DNA of 64,000 nucleotides from assembly GCA_036346275.1 (NCBI GenBank), contig CM070726.1, positions 31,965,410 to 32,029,409 on the forward strand, written 5' to 3'. Source of the DNA: Otatea glauca. Taxonomy: Eukaryota > Streptophyta > Magnoliopsida > Poales > Poaceae. Shown here one piece after another: positions 46,323 to 57,109 of this stretch (positions within the stretch are counted from its first letter, which is position 1; each line of letters starts with the position of its first letter). Both the position numbers and the translations under genes were made by a program. The notes beneath the pieces were generated by a model. The model saw nothing but the letters and a program-made list of their open reading frames with translations, had not been told where the DNA came from and ran no database searches.

Positions 46323-47263
46323 TGTTAGTGATATGCCCTCGAGGCAATCATAAGGAGATTATATCGCGTTTATGTTTATAGAATAATATGATTATTTTGT
46401 TTATTCAATAAATATCATTAGTATCGATTAATAAGTATGTGACTTGTTTATGAAACTCCTGATTCATGGTTTGATATTATTTTGAATTATCTCTAATCTT
46501 ATACTATCATGTGGGATAATTGTGATTTATAGGTCAACACATATATTGATTAATGATCATGTTTCACAGATCATGGATATAGAGATATCAAATCAATAAT
46601 ATAAACATATGTTGGAGAACATAGTGTTGGAGTGACTCACCATAAGATATTGTGGGAATTATTATATTCTTAAATATCATCAGTTGGTCTCATACATAGT
46701 GTATATGGGATCCTTAGACTTGAGATCGTCAATATTTTCTACATATGTAATAGTATACTTAAGGGTTGCCAAATACTACTTCATTACTGGGTTGTCATAA
46801 AGGTAGCTTTCGGGTTTACTAAGAAATATGGGGAGGAATGTGAGCGATCACGATGTAATTTGCCTCTACTATATAATAGGATAGATATCTCTAAGCCTCT
46901 CAATGTAGTTGGATTAAGGAAGTGTATGGTCATGCTAAATGTGATTGAGGAGTCAGTTGCAATTAAGTAATCTTCTACAGAACGAGTGAATGATCAAGCT
47001 ATCATAGGATAGCACGTTTCTTGCCTTGAGTTCGATCTGGTATAATGAGGCAAAGGGATCGTACATGAGCACTATATAGGTTCGTCTGATATGATCTTTG
47101 TGTATATTTGAGAGTCGTTATACTCTGCTAGGGACCGCTGCTAACTTATGGGCCGAAAAGAGTTTTCGGGCTATAGTTGAATATACAAAACCTATAGGGT
47201 CACACACTTAATGGGTTGGACTTCGGTAGAGGTGTTGCTGCTACTACAGTGCTGATCGGGACG
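46323..47263 (+). mobile_element. Copia-type LTR fragment
   Basis: It starts TGTTAGTGATATGCCCTCGA, close to the TGTTGGAAATATGCCCTAGA start of grass Angela/BARE-like copia LTRs, and near the end carries GGGTCACACACTTAATGGG, another part of such LTRs. A clean 3' end and a target duplication are not seen, so it is a truncated or solo LTR. It abuts the dioxygenase fragment on its left. Confidence 0.6.
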
Positions 47264-47273
47264 ACTATTAGAG

Positions 47274-47653
47274 GAATTTTTAAAAAATAAAAGAATTTTA
47301 AATTGCAAAAATAATATGCTGAATCAAAATTTTAAAAAATATATCTCTGTCGCCATTTCAAATGGTGATAAAAGCCTCAACATTATCAACCAAATGGATC
47401 CATAAAAAAATAATCTATTGGCCAATGCAAACCGCGATTAAATAGACCTATGTTGCCGTTTGAAATGGCAACCGAGCTTCTATCGCCAAATGAAATGGCA
47501 AAAGAGGTTCTGCCGTTGTTTAAATGGCGACTGGCGACAGAGCTTTTGTTGCTATTTTATTTGGTGACAGAGATTTATTTTTGTAAAATTTTGATTCGGT
47601 ATATTATTTTTTATAAAATCATTTAAAAATGTATTATTTGAAAAAATAATTCA
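47274..47653. mobile_element. Small MULE-derived MITE
   Basis: Non-coding, 380 bp. Its ends start GAATTTTT / end AATAATTC and share an inverted repeat including AATAATAT-C-GAATCAAAATTTT and TCTCTGTCGCC/GGTGACAGAGA. TCGCC-N9-GGCGA-like modules lie at 47350-47368, 47453-47471, 47483-47501 and 47549-47567. ACTATT before the left end and after the right end may be a decayed target duplication. Confidence 0.75.
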
Positions 47654-47804
47654 CTATTCATGATGTTTGACCACCACTAGAGGACAATCGACCCTCACTC
47701 GATGATGCATGCTAAGTTGAATCGAATTTTTTTTAATAATAACTTTTTTATTCAAATTGCAATAATATACCTCGAATCCGAAAAATTGCAAAAATACACC
47801 TCTG

Positions 47805-48004
47805 TCGCCCGTTGGTTGGGCGACAGGTAGAGATCGCCCTATGGTTCGGCGATTTGCCCAATTGTCGCTCATTGATTGGGCGATTTGTGCCAGCTCAGCC
47901 AACGGACACATGTGCCGCCCTCCCAATAGGTGACAGCGAGGAAATCGATTAATGCTTGGGCGATAAGAGGGTGCACGGTTCCCTATCGCCCAACCAAAGG
48001 GCGA
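47805..48004. repeat. Subterminal TCGCC-N9-GGCGA modules of the second MULE
   Basis: Modules at 47805-47823, 47834-47852, 47865-47883 (TCGCT variant) and 47986-48004. The first three are 29-31 bp apart. Confidence 0.8.
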
Positions 48005-48013
48005 CTTCTTCCC

Positions 48014-48021
48014 TATTTAAA
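48014..48021 (+). promoter_or_regulatory. TATA box of the second MULE transposase gene
   Basis: TATTTAAA lies just past the last subterminal module and is followed by a GA-rich leader (48060-48170). Confidence 0.5.
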
Positions 48022-48187
48022 GCCTCGCGCAGATAGCTCGCTCGGTTGCACTTGTTCGGTCGAGAGAAGAAAGGGAGGGAGAAGAGAAGAGAAGAGGGAC
48101 TAAGAAGAGAGGAAAGGGAAGTGGGGAAGAGAAGGAGAAAAAGGAAGGGAGGAAGAGCAGCGCCCGGTTGCAGTAGCGGCTGTGTAG

Positions 48188-49003
48188 GTAATTTTTTTGC
48201 GATTTATTTTATTTAGTGTTTAAGGTTAGATCTAGTTAAATACAGTGTTTATTTTGTTTAGTGTTTAGGATTAGATCTAGTTAAATGTAGTGTTTATTTT
48301 GTTTAGTGTTTAGGGTTAGATCTAGTTAAATGTAGTGTTTATTTTGTTTTAAATATCTGTGTAGTGTTTAGGGTTTATTTTGTTTAGTGTTTAGGGTCAG
48401 ATTCTGTAGTCTTTATGTGGCCTTAATTTGTTTAATGTTTAGCAACAAATCATGGTAGTGTTTAGCAATAAAATCTAGTAAAATCTAGTTATATTTTTAG
48501 TAATTTAGTCGGTTCATGGAAATGCATGTACATAGTTGTTTTTACGAATAATAATATGTTGTTACGTTTTTTAGAGATAGATGTAGATAGATATGTTTTT
48601 TTACATGTAGAAGTGCACATATATATATTTTTAGGGCTGTAGATGTTTTTTTAGAAATATAAGTAGAGAGATGAATATTTTTAGTAATGCAGATATTTTT
48701 TGCATAGTTTTCAGAATATAGTTATGTTCCATGACAATATACATGCTAATTGAACAATTTGAAAATTTCAGGGCGTAATAGTTTTTTGCATCAGTAATGG
48801 GCACATTTGGTTCCCAAGTACTGATATTTGTAAGAATGTAGATGTTTTTTAGAAATAGAAGTAGAGAGATGTATATTTTTAGGAATATAGATAGATATAT
48901 ATTTCTGCAAGTGTAGATATACATACGTATAGTTTTTTAGCAAATAGATATAGTACTTTTTATGAAGAGTAATTAATTCGTGTGTTAATGAATCGGTTCG
49001 CAG
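48188..49003 (+). other. Predicted 5'-UTR intron of the MULE transposase gene
   Basis: The donor GTAG|GTAATT at 48188 and the acceptor TTCGCAG at 49003 place the start codon 3 bp into the next exon. The intron is T-rich and includes a 45-bp tandem repeat (48215-48400). Confidence 0.6.
48215..48400 (+). repeat. Tandem repeat of 45-bp unit in the intron
   Basis: About three full copies and a partial one of a unit holding AGTGTTTAGGGTTAGATCTA and GTTAAATGTAGTGTTTATTT. Confidence 0.8.
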
Positions 49004-49005
49004 AT

Positions 49006-51351
49006 ATGTCAGAACGAGTTCCATTTAGAATCTTTTATGGAGAAGAGGTTGTCATGTATGGTTTAGAGGGTGCGAATCTGAGTAACTTTCAGTATGTGGA
49101 CAGAAGTTTAAATAGGATCGAAGAGCGTACATTTGCTTCTGTATTGAATTGGTTGTATTATACGTTTCGGATGGAACCAGAGAAGTGCCAACTGAAGTTA
49201 TCTTGCCTTTGTACTATGATGACTCGGATGAGGAAGATGAAGGTGCTGAGCCGCTTGTGCCAGCAGATTGGAGCACGCATCAATTTCATAACCAGGTTGT
49301 AATGAAGGCAATGATACACCTTGGTAGTATAGCGACAATGAGGTGAGGCCTAACAGTATCTACCCAACAAAAGAGGCAGTGCAGGATGCTGTTAAAGATT
49401 GTGCCTTATCAGTAAGAAGAACTTTCAGGGTTAAGAAGTCCACCCCAACCTACTACGACTTGGTGTGCGAGATGCAAGGGTGCCCCTGGAGAGTGCACGC
49501 GTACAAACCCAAATGGGGCACCCACTGGCTGTGTTCGAAGGTTGAACAGCATAGTTGTATGACTAAGGAAACCCTGGTGGCTCACAGGAACCTGTCGTCC
49601 GAGTATATCGCGACTATCATGTACCCGGAGATAGTTGAGAACCTCAATTTTGAGCCCCGTTCTATTATCCGAGCAATCGAGAACAGATATCAGTACACAA
49701 TTAGCTATGGGAAGGCATGGAGGGCGAAGCAGAAGGCCTTGAAAATGAGATTTGGGAAATTTGAGGATTCCTACCATAATCTGCCCATATTGCTCAATTG
49801 CATTCAGGGAAGAAATCCTAGTACTTATTATGATTACCAAGACTGTCAGTCAAGGAAGTGGCCGAACAAGAGGCATCTAAAGAGTTTTCTTCATATTCGG
49901 AGTTTGCATTAGGGCGTTCTATCACCGCCGTCCATTGTTGTGTGTGGACGGCACATTCCTGACCGAAAAATACAAAGGACAAATAATGACAGCTGTGGGC
50001 ATCGACGGAAACAACCAGATTCTGCCTGTTGCCTTTGCCTTTGTGGAAAGCGAGAACTATGAGAGTTGGCTGTGGCTCCTACAGAACTTGAAGACCGGGG
50101 TGGTGAAAACTCATCAAGATGTGTGCATACTGCATGACAGGCATGCTGGTCTGCTTAGTGCCATCAGACAGTTGCAAATAGAGGAAGAGGAGCTATTTGC
50201 ATAGACTGACTTGCAGAGCCGATGGTGCATGAGGCATTTGGATGCAAACTTCTATAAGCAATTTAAGAACAAGGAACTGATGAATATGTTCAAGAGGTTA
50301 TGAAAGCAGAACCAAGATAGCAAGTTCCGTACTCTATGAAAGAATCTTGATGAGCTAATAAAAAACACAAAGAGACTACTACCAGTGCAACACAGGAGCA
50401 GGCGAAGCCTCTATTCCCTCTGGCAACAGAAGATGTGGCGACGAATCATCGTCAAAGGCAAAGGCCGATCAAATGTTTCTCGGACTGGATAAAGCACGAG
50501 CCCAAAGAGAAGTGGTCATTGTTACATAACACACATGATGCTAGATACAGTGTCATGACGACTAACTTGGCGGAGGTGTACAACTGGGTAATAAGAGGGA
50601 TGAGGGTCTCCCGTTGGTAGGAATTGTTGAGGGAGTGCTGCAGGGTACAATCAAGTACTTTGTGGATAGGCATCAAGCTGCTGAAGTAGTAATGAGAGAT
50701 GAGAATGCATTGTACTCAAGCATGATAAGTAAATACATGGATAAGAAGAGTAAGAAGGCGGGCAAGCATAGAGCTATCAAAGTAGGTTCACGAACACTGC
50801 GTTTCGAGGTAATATGCAAGGATAAAGGACGGCATGGAACAAACTAGAAGGTTACCACCCAAGAGTGCATGTTACAGGCTGAATGCAAGTGCTCATGTAA
50901 CAAACCCCACCTTTTGCATAGGCCATGTTCTCATGTGATAGCTGCATGTGCGTTATTTGGAATGCGACCCGGTACATATCTATCTGAATATTTTACAAAG
51001 GAAAAGGTGATTGCAACTTGGAGCGAGGAGCTTTATGGTTATGGTGTTGTCGGTTCTTTCACCACAACTCCTAGTGTCAACGAAAGGTTCTGGGTCCCCG
51101 ATTTTGATGCAAGAACATGAAAAGGTGGGCATCGCAAAACAAGACGTATTAGAAATGACATGGATGAGGCCGAAGCTGGTAAGTGTGTGAAGAAATATTC
51201 ATTGTGCAAGCGAACAGGACATACATTCAAGAACTGTCAGCCACAAAATGAACAGGATAAAGGAGGAGATGGCAACCCAACGGCAGGGAAGGGATCATCG
51301 TCTGCAAGGCGTGGTGGACGACGTCATCGTACTACCGAAGAAGCTATTTGA
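49006..51351 (+). pseudogene. mudrA-type MULE transposase of the second MULE, disrupted
   Basis: Start MSERVPFRIFYGEE at 49006, right behind a splice acceptor. An acidic stretch (YYDDSDEEDEGAE) follows in another frame. The MuDR domain spans 49343-49912 (CEMQGCPWRVHAYKPKWGTH, IENRYQYTISYGKAWRAK). The MULE catalytic domain spans 49935-50204 (CVDGTFLTEKYKG with the first Asp, VGIDGNNQILPVAFAFVE, LHDRHAGLLSAI with the second). Then come NKELMNMFKRL, CFSDWIKHEPKEKWSLLHNT with LAEVYNWVIRGM, and a SWIM finger CKCSC...HRPCSHV (50880-50945). The last part is a zinc-knuckle-like YSLCKRTGHTFKNC, where the first Cys is Tyr. The stop is at 51351. Disruptions near 49150-49330, 49912, 50204-50435, 50620, 50847 and 51120. 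Confidence 0.88.
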
Positions 51352-52270
51352 ACTGTCATATACTATATGTCAAATTCATATTTTATTGATGTAATGTGTG
51401 TTGTAATTTATTTGAATATATTTTACTGATGTAATGTGCGTTGTAATTTGTTTGAATATATTTTGTTGATGCTTGTGTATTTATTTGTACGCATTCGATT
51501 GTTATCACTTTTTATCTTATGTATTTAGTTATTCCGTTCTCATATACTTTTCATCTTATGTATTTAGTTATATACGATATAATTTTTTTTATGATAGTAA
51601 GCTATTACTTTTGGTTATGCAATGTTGTTATTCTTTGTTACAGTAGGCCTGCTTTCAAGCATAAAGAGTCAATTAGTTACAAATGGTTATAACATCCCGT
51701 ATTAATACCTCAAAAATGGTTAACACTTCATGTACGGTGTAGTCACAAACTTACAAAGAAAACTAGATTGCAATCGTGTAAAGCGAATGGTCACTTAAGC
51801 CTTTTTGGCAGCCCGTAAAATAACATGTTTAGAAGAGAAATTATGGAGGAATAGCCCCGAAACACCCTATGATACTTGCACTACCGTAATATGCAAAAGA
51901 ATCCTATTTAAAACTTTCTTTGCATCCCAATCCTGCCAAACCAAATACCCTAAACGATCACTATAGGCGCAGATTCCAAAACACTTAAACAGTTGTTGCA
52001 GATGACGGCCGTGCAGCAGCTTTTCAGGGCGAATAGCCTACTCACGGGCGTGCAGCCTTGTCAGGCCAATTAGACAAGTCACATGTAGCAGATTTGTCAG
52101 GATGAGCTGCCAAAAAAGAAAGCCTCTATCACCTTTTCTGGTGACAAGTTGCGACACTGCCCAATGCTATAAAATTTTTCAGGTCGATTTGACAACACTC
52201 TACCTGTAGCTTTGTCAGGCCGATTTGACCACACCTTCCAACACTTAGTCCATACACCACCACTTCGAGT
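51352..52270 (+). other. Spacer between the two genes of the second MULE
   Basis: AT-rich 3' region with two ~55-bp near-identical pieces (TGATGTAATGTG-GTTGTAATTT at about 51388 and 51429), then sequence with repeated GCAGATTTGTCAGG/TTTTCAGG-like words and CAGGCCGATTTGAC-type units (52010-52240). No gene seen. The latter repeats could be promoter elements of the next gene. Confidence 0.5.
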
Positions 52271-52271
52271 T

Positions 52272-52278
52272 TATAAAA
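52272..52278 (+). promoter_or_regulatory. TATA box of the second MULE gene
   Basis: TATAAAA 50 bp before the start codon at 52328, a normal plant distance allowing a short leader. Confidence 0.6.
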
Positions 52279-52327
52279 GGCTGAACCGCAGGCACACAAC
52301 CGCAGCTCCCACTCACACTTCTTCACC

Positions 52328-52969
52328 ATGGCTGGATCCTCTAGCAGAGCATTTTCGTGGACACTTGATATGAGTAGCGTAGCTCTTAATTACACATTGA
52401 AGGTTATGCATGGTGGAAAGGACGATCCATTCAAGGAGGAGAACCTAAGTAAAGTGGTGTCTAGATTGCAAGAGTGGCGCTCGACATTACGGACGCGTGC
52501 CGTGACAACCTCTGGCCTGATCCTTGTGACCTCCGACGATCTTAAGGCGCACTTGCAATGGTGGCGTCAAAGGTATTTCAAGGTGTGCGAACTAGCCGAC
52601 GACCCTTTTGCTACATGTTTCTCTAGAAGATCTTACAGGGTACTGATGTTGCCCGACCGGTATGCAGAGCATATTAAGGTTAGTTATTTTGTATTTGTTC
52701 ACCTTACTAATCTTTTTACCATTATACATAAGTTCACTACTTTGTATGCTCGTCTTGTGTGTTAGTTATTCCCAGAGGATGAAGAGTTGCTGAATAAAGA
52801 TATCCCACAATTCTTAGCGATGTATATGCTCTTCGACGAGGGTGTGATGCCTGGTTCGTACAGAAGATACAGAAGCGGATCCAACTGGAGGGGTAGAGAT
52901 CGACACAGTACTGTTGCAGCAGCAAGTTCAAGAGGACGTTCAACCACCACGGAGGGGGCTTGCTCCTAA
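52328..52969 (+). CDS. MULE passenger gene of unknown function, two exons, 184 aa
   Basis: Exon 1 is 52328-52678 (MAGSSSRAFSWTLDMSSVAL ... LPDRYAEHIK). The intron is 52679-52765 (AAG|GTTAGT ... GTTAG). Exon 2 is 52766-52969 (LFPEDEELLNKDIPQFLAMY ...). Splicing keeps the frame: 117 plus 67 codons and a stop. The N-terminal ~140 residues look globular, with Trp-rich LQEWRSTLRTR and LQWWRQRYFKV segments; the C-terminus is basic (RRYRSGSNWRGRDR, RGRSTTT). The present stop probably results from a frameshift: sequence past it (to about 53320) still reads as protein in another frame. A TATA box lies 50 bp upstream. I do not recognise the family. Its place downstream of mudrA is where Zea Mu elements carry mudrB, but I see no similarity to call. 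Confidence 0.6.
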
Positions 52970-53320
52970 CCATGCAAATGACGATGATGCTGCTGATGAT
53001 GATTTCGTATCACCTCCACCTTGACGTTCAAGCAATATCGGAAGAGGCCGTTCAAGCACTACTACAACAGGCCGTTCAAGAAACAATGCAAGAGGACGTT
53101 CAACCACCACTAGAGGCGGGCTAGCTCCGAACCATACAAATGACGATGATGATGACGATTTCATGCCACCTAGGCCAGGAAACTTGCATCCTCGGAGTCC
53201 TCCAAATTTTGACGATGATATTATATCAAGCCCTATCAGCGATCTAAGCGTAATACCCCGTCAGCCACTAATATATAACTATCCTGTTTTTGACCATTTG
53301 TACCAACAACCATGACCATA
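52970..53320 (+). pseudogene. Shifted C-terminal extension of the MULE passenger gene
   Basis: After the stop at 52969, other frames read GGLAPNHANDDDAADDDFVS, then GRGRSSTTTTGRSRNNARGR and GGLAPNHTNDDDDDDFMPPR, ending YPVFDHLYQQP before TGA at about 53320. A block of RGRSTTTRGGLAPNH-NDDDD type is thus present twice, about 150 bp apart, with a TGA between (53032-53034). It most likely was the acidic tail of the same protein before a frameshift near 52950. Confidence 0.5.
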
Positions 53321-53722
53321 GAATGTATGGTTTTGTGACTTATGTTGTATCTCAGTTTTATTAATTCTCTAAGTTATGTATGTACCTATGTTGTGTCCCA
53401 GTTTTGTGAATTTTTTAACGTATGTACCTATATTGTATCCTATTTTGTGACTTAGCTCTGCACTTTCGAATATCAATGTTGGGTTTTATTCAATAGTACT
53501 ATGATTTGTCGTCAAATTTGTCGCACACCGAAGGAGAATGACGAACAACGAATTTTGATTTTTTTTCCAGAAAATAATTAATTGACAAATTATTTGATTT
53601 GTCGTCAAATTTTTTCCATACCTTAATATCCTAAAATACCCTCAAAAGTATACATTTTTGCAATTTTTTGATATCGAGGTGTATTTTTGTAATTCGAATA
53701 AAAAAATGTATTAAAAAAATTC

Positions 53723-54115
53723 ACCAACATTTACTTTACCCATATGGATAAGACTCCTTTGCGGATAATACCCAATAATGAATAAAATGTAAAAAAGAGT
53801 CCTTCAAATTCACCAACATTTACTTCGCCGAACATTTATTTTAGTCTTTGTGATGCTTCTCTTGGTTCTCTCTCTCTCTCCTTTTCCTTTCTCGAGAAAT
53901 TCTCTTGGCTATTGCTTAATCAGTGCAATATAACAGATATGTAATACTACTTTATAGCAATGGCTAATTAATTAGCTATAGAAGTCAGCTGATGATCCGT
54001 GGCTTAGCTATTTATCATGCGACGCCGTTGGGTTTTAGGGTGAGGGAATCGTGCTACTTGATTTAGTCGGTGAGGTCACCGTGCATGTTTGTTATGCAAG
54101 GATTTCGCAAAAAAT
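53723..54115. other. No recognised feature
   Basis: AT-rich spacer. The word TTCACCAACATTTACTT occurs at the MULE end (53721) and again at about 53811, 90 bp on. Confidence 0.4.
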
Positions 54116-57109
54116 TGTAACAGCCTAAAATTTCAAAAGAGATGAAATTCAAAAATACTACTTCAATTGTGGTCTTAATTTGAATTTTCATCCTTTATGG
54201 TTTTTCCTAGGATTTTTGGTTTTTAAGAAAATGTTTTTCATCGACTAAATTGTGGTTTCTAAATCATAGATTTCAAATTCAAGTGAACATAAAATCTGAA
54301 GAAAATTTAAATAACTTCCAAGAAATATCCAAAATACCACCAAAAGGTTTTAAAAATTTTGAGTTCATTTAATGCTTCTAGATAATAAAAAACTGCAAAA
54401 TTAAAAAATAACAGAAGCATTGTCAAAATTTTATGAAAGTCCACAAGCTTGATCATGCTATGAGATTTTAATAGTACCATCTGTAGCATCCCAGGACCTC
54501 ACATAAAAAATGTTAAAAAATATTTGACTTCATTTGATGGCCTAAAAAAAATCAGAAAACTGTAACTCTTCAATAAAATAGTAGCATTGTCAGATTTCTA
54601 TCAAATTCTATGAGTGTGATCATAGTCTAAAAATTTTATGAGAACTTAAGAATTTCCTCAAGATCCAACGAAAAAAGTTTGAAAAATTCTAACTCAATTT
54701 TGTAGCTCAAAAAAATTCAAGAACATCAGCCGAGAAATAAAAATTAAAGACAAAAAGGGAAAGGTAAAAAACTGAAGGTGTTTTCCCCATGAATCTGTAT
54801 TTGTCTTTAAGAAGGCGGAACCCGAGAGTATGTTTTACTATTTTGGCTACCTTCTCCCTAGTTTCTCTTATGTGTGGGCCCAGCCATGCTTCGACCCCAC
54901 AAGTCAGCCTCTCCTTCCCCTCTTCGGCTGGGCTGCACTCTATCTCGCTAACCCTGCACCGTGCGCACTGCATGCATGCCACCCTGACCTCTCCTGCTGC
55001 TCTCCATGCCCTGCGTCTGCTCACCCACTTGCCACCCCGATCCCCTGCCATGGCAAGCCAACGCCCATCCCTCCCCCTGCCATTGTAGAGCTTCTCTCCA
55101 CACGTGCCTGCCATGGTAGCCGGATTCTCCGCACGCATGCCCTGGCTATCATATGTGCCATCACCTCCCCCTCTACCCTCCTGAGTCCCTATGCGTGTCA
55201 TCCCATCCCTACTTCCACGCCGACCATGCATGCACACGCTAATTCTAACTGAGACCCGTGTTTTGTGCCATCGCCGTCCTTCCCCTCTCGGGCACCTCGT
55301 TGTCACCCCTAATCCTCGCCTATAAAAGCCTGTTGAGGCAGCCTCCAGCTCCTCTTACCACTCCTTGATCTCCCTTACCTCACGGCCCAAGACCAAGCAC
55401 CACCGATCCACCATTACCAATGAAGCTCCAAAGCTTAGGCCGAAATTCAATTAGGGCACCTCGGTGAGTATAACTCTAAACACCACCGCCCCTAACTCCT
55501 TCTTCCCCAAAGCCAGCGATCGGTGCCAAGCCTCCACGGTCATGTCCGACGTGGTAAGCTAGAAAAATGGAACCCCTAGGACCCCTTTCCCCTCTCCCCT
55601 TGAGGTTAAGCAATCTTCTTCCTCCCTTTTGGCTAGTCGCCATTGCCATCGCTTGCCACAGTCGTGAGCTTGCTCTAGCAATCACCGACCACCACCTATC
55701 GGTTCCCTGGCAACCTTGAGCTTCCGTCGAGCTCTCGGTCGGGGCTAGTTGGCCCTCTCTTGCCACCGGTGAGCCCTTCCCGAGCCACCCCTGTTTTGTG
55801 AGGCTGATGGGTGGGCCCCTGATGTCAAGCTCGGGCTCAAATTCGTAGCATTCGAGAAAATCCCAAAAAATAGAAACACACTTTTGTTGTTGGAAAGAGT
55901 ATTTTGCTATTTTCTGGGATTTTCAGAACATACAAAATTCAAATACTTATAACTTTTAAAATTTAACTCCAAATTCAGTTAAACTAGTTTCTAAATTCTT
56001 CTAAAATTATGAAATTGCTACCTATGCAAAATATTTAAGGTTGGACCTCAGTTTCAAAATTTGAATAAAGACTAGCATATACACTATTTTAAATTTTCAA
56101 AAACTAACTCCAAATTTGATGAAACTAACTTCTAAATTTTTCTAAGACCAAAATTAGTCTATTTCTATAAAAGTATTTGAATTTGAACTTAGTTGGACTA
56201 AAGTCCTACTTAGGTTAGTATTCAATAGATACAACATTCAAATATGAATAACTATTACAAACAAGTTCAAAAATTTATGAAACTAGCTCCTAAAATCTCC
56301 TAAAACCATGAGTCTCTGTCTCTATAAAAATAATTGAGCTCTTATTGCTTAATTAAAATGATTCTTGTCCTAATTTAAAATTCACATAAACATGACTTAT
56401 ATAAATAAACCTCAAAAATTGTGAAACCACTTTCTAAAAGTCCTTATAAAACTAGGGCTCTTTGCTGTTGTAATCATTTTTGAACTTTGATATTAATGAC
56501 TTCTTTTGCCTCTTATTATTGCTTTGCATCGAACTGCGTTTAGACACCGATGTTTTGGGACCTACAATTGTCGACCCCGACTCTACTCAAGAATTCAACG
56601 AGCAAGGCAAACACACCTTTTGATCATGTTGACCAGACTATTTCATTTAAGTTATATTGTTTTTGTCAAATCTATGTGTGCATGTGTTGTTTTCAGAGAA
56701 CAAGCTATATTGTGGTATTGACAGATATAACCCATATTTCATGGAAATTCCTTAATAAATATTGACATGACATCCTTGATAACCCTAAGTTAGGTTTAGA
56801 CATCTAATAATGTCAATTTGGATATATTCAAATATATATGCACTTGCTTATTCATGCTTTAGAAATGGGATAACGGGTAGTTGGATATGCTATTCGTTAC
56901 GAATGAAAAATTTTAGACATGAAGGGGACTAAGGTTGTTGATATTTTGGTTTAAAAATGGAAATAAAACTATTGTTTGATGCGGGTAAGATATGGAAATA
57001 GCCAGATGTGCTAGAGATGGACTTGCAAGTAGTGTAGGGGGAGTATTCTCGCCTGTTTCGGATTAAAAACTGAACGTAGTGTTGTATAATTCAAGATAAT
57101 CAGTGCAAC
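54116..57109 (+). mobile_element. Left part of a long Ty3/gypsy-type LTR, interrupted by another retrotransposon
   Basis: Starts TGTAACAGCCTAAAATTTC, the TGTAACACCC-type LTR start. It has an AT-rich part with a ~166-bp periodic unit (about 54453 and 54619), a CT-rich GC-rich part (54830-55790) and an AT-rich remainder with repeated AACT-CAAATT-type lines. At 57110 a new LTR begins before any LTR end is met, so the rest presumably lies beyond the inner element, outside the window. Frames in the GC-rich part occur on both strands and are not claimed as genes. Confidence 0.65.

Larger units (their letters stand above)
47724..53722 (+). mobile_element. Second Mutator-like element, about 6.0 kb
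   Basis: The left end starts GAATTTTTTTTAATAATAAC; the complement of the right end starts GAATTTTTTTAATACATTTT. Both continue with TTTTATTC-AATT-CAA-AATA-ACCTCGA and AAAAATTGCAAAAAT, giving an inverted repeat of about 75 bp with moderate identity. Inside are a mudrA-type transposase (49006-51351) and a second gene (52328-53320). No clear target duplication is seen, and terminal divergence is higher than in the 8.2-kb MULE, so this is the older copy. Confidence 0.85.

Noticed and set aside
47715..53731. Target duplication of the second MULE
   Set aside because: The 9-10 bp outside each end (AGTTGAATC and ACCAACATT) do not match well enough to call.
54707..55306. 199-aa minus-strand frame
   Set aside because: Lies in the GC-rich part of the long LTR, has an open frame opposite, and shows no known domain.
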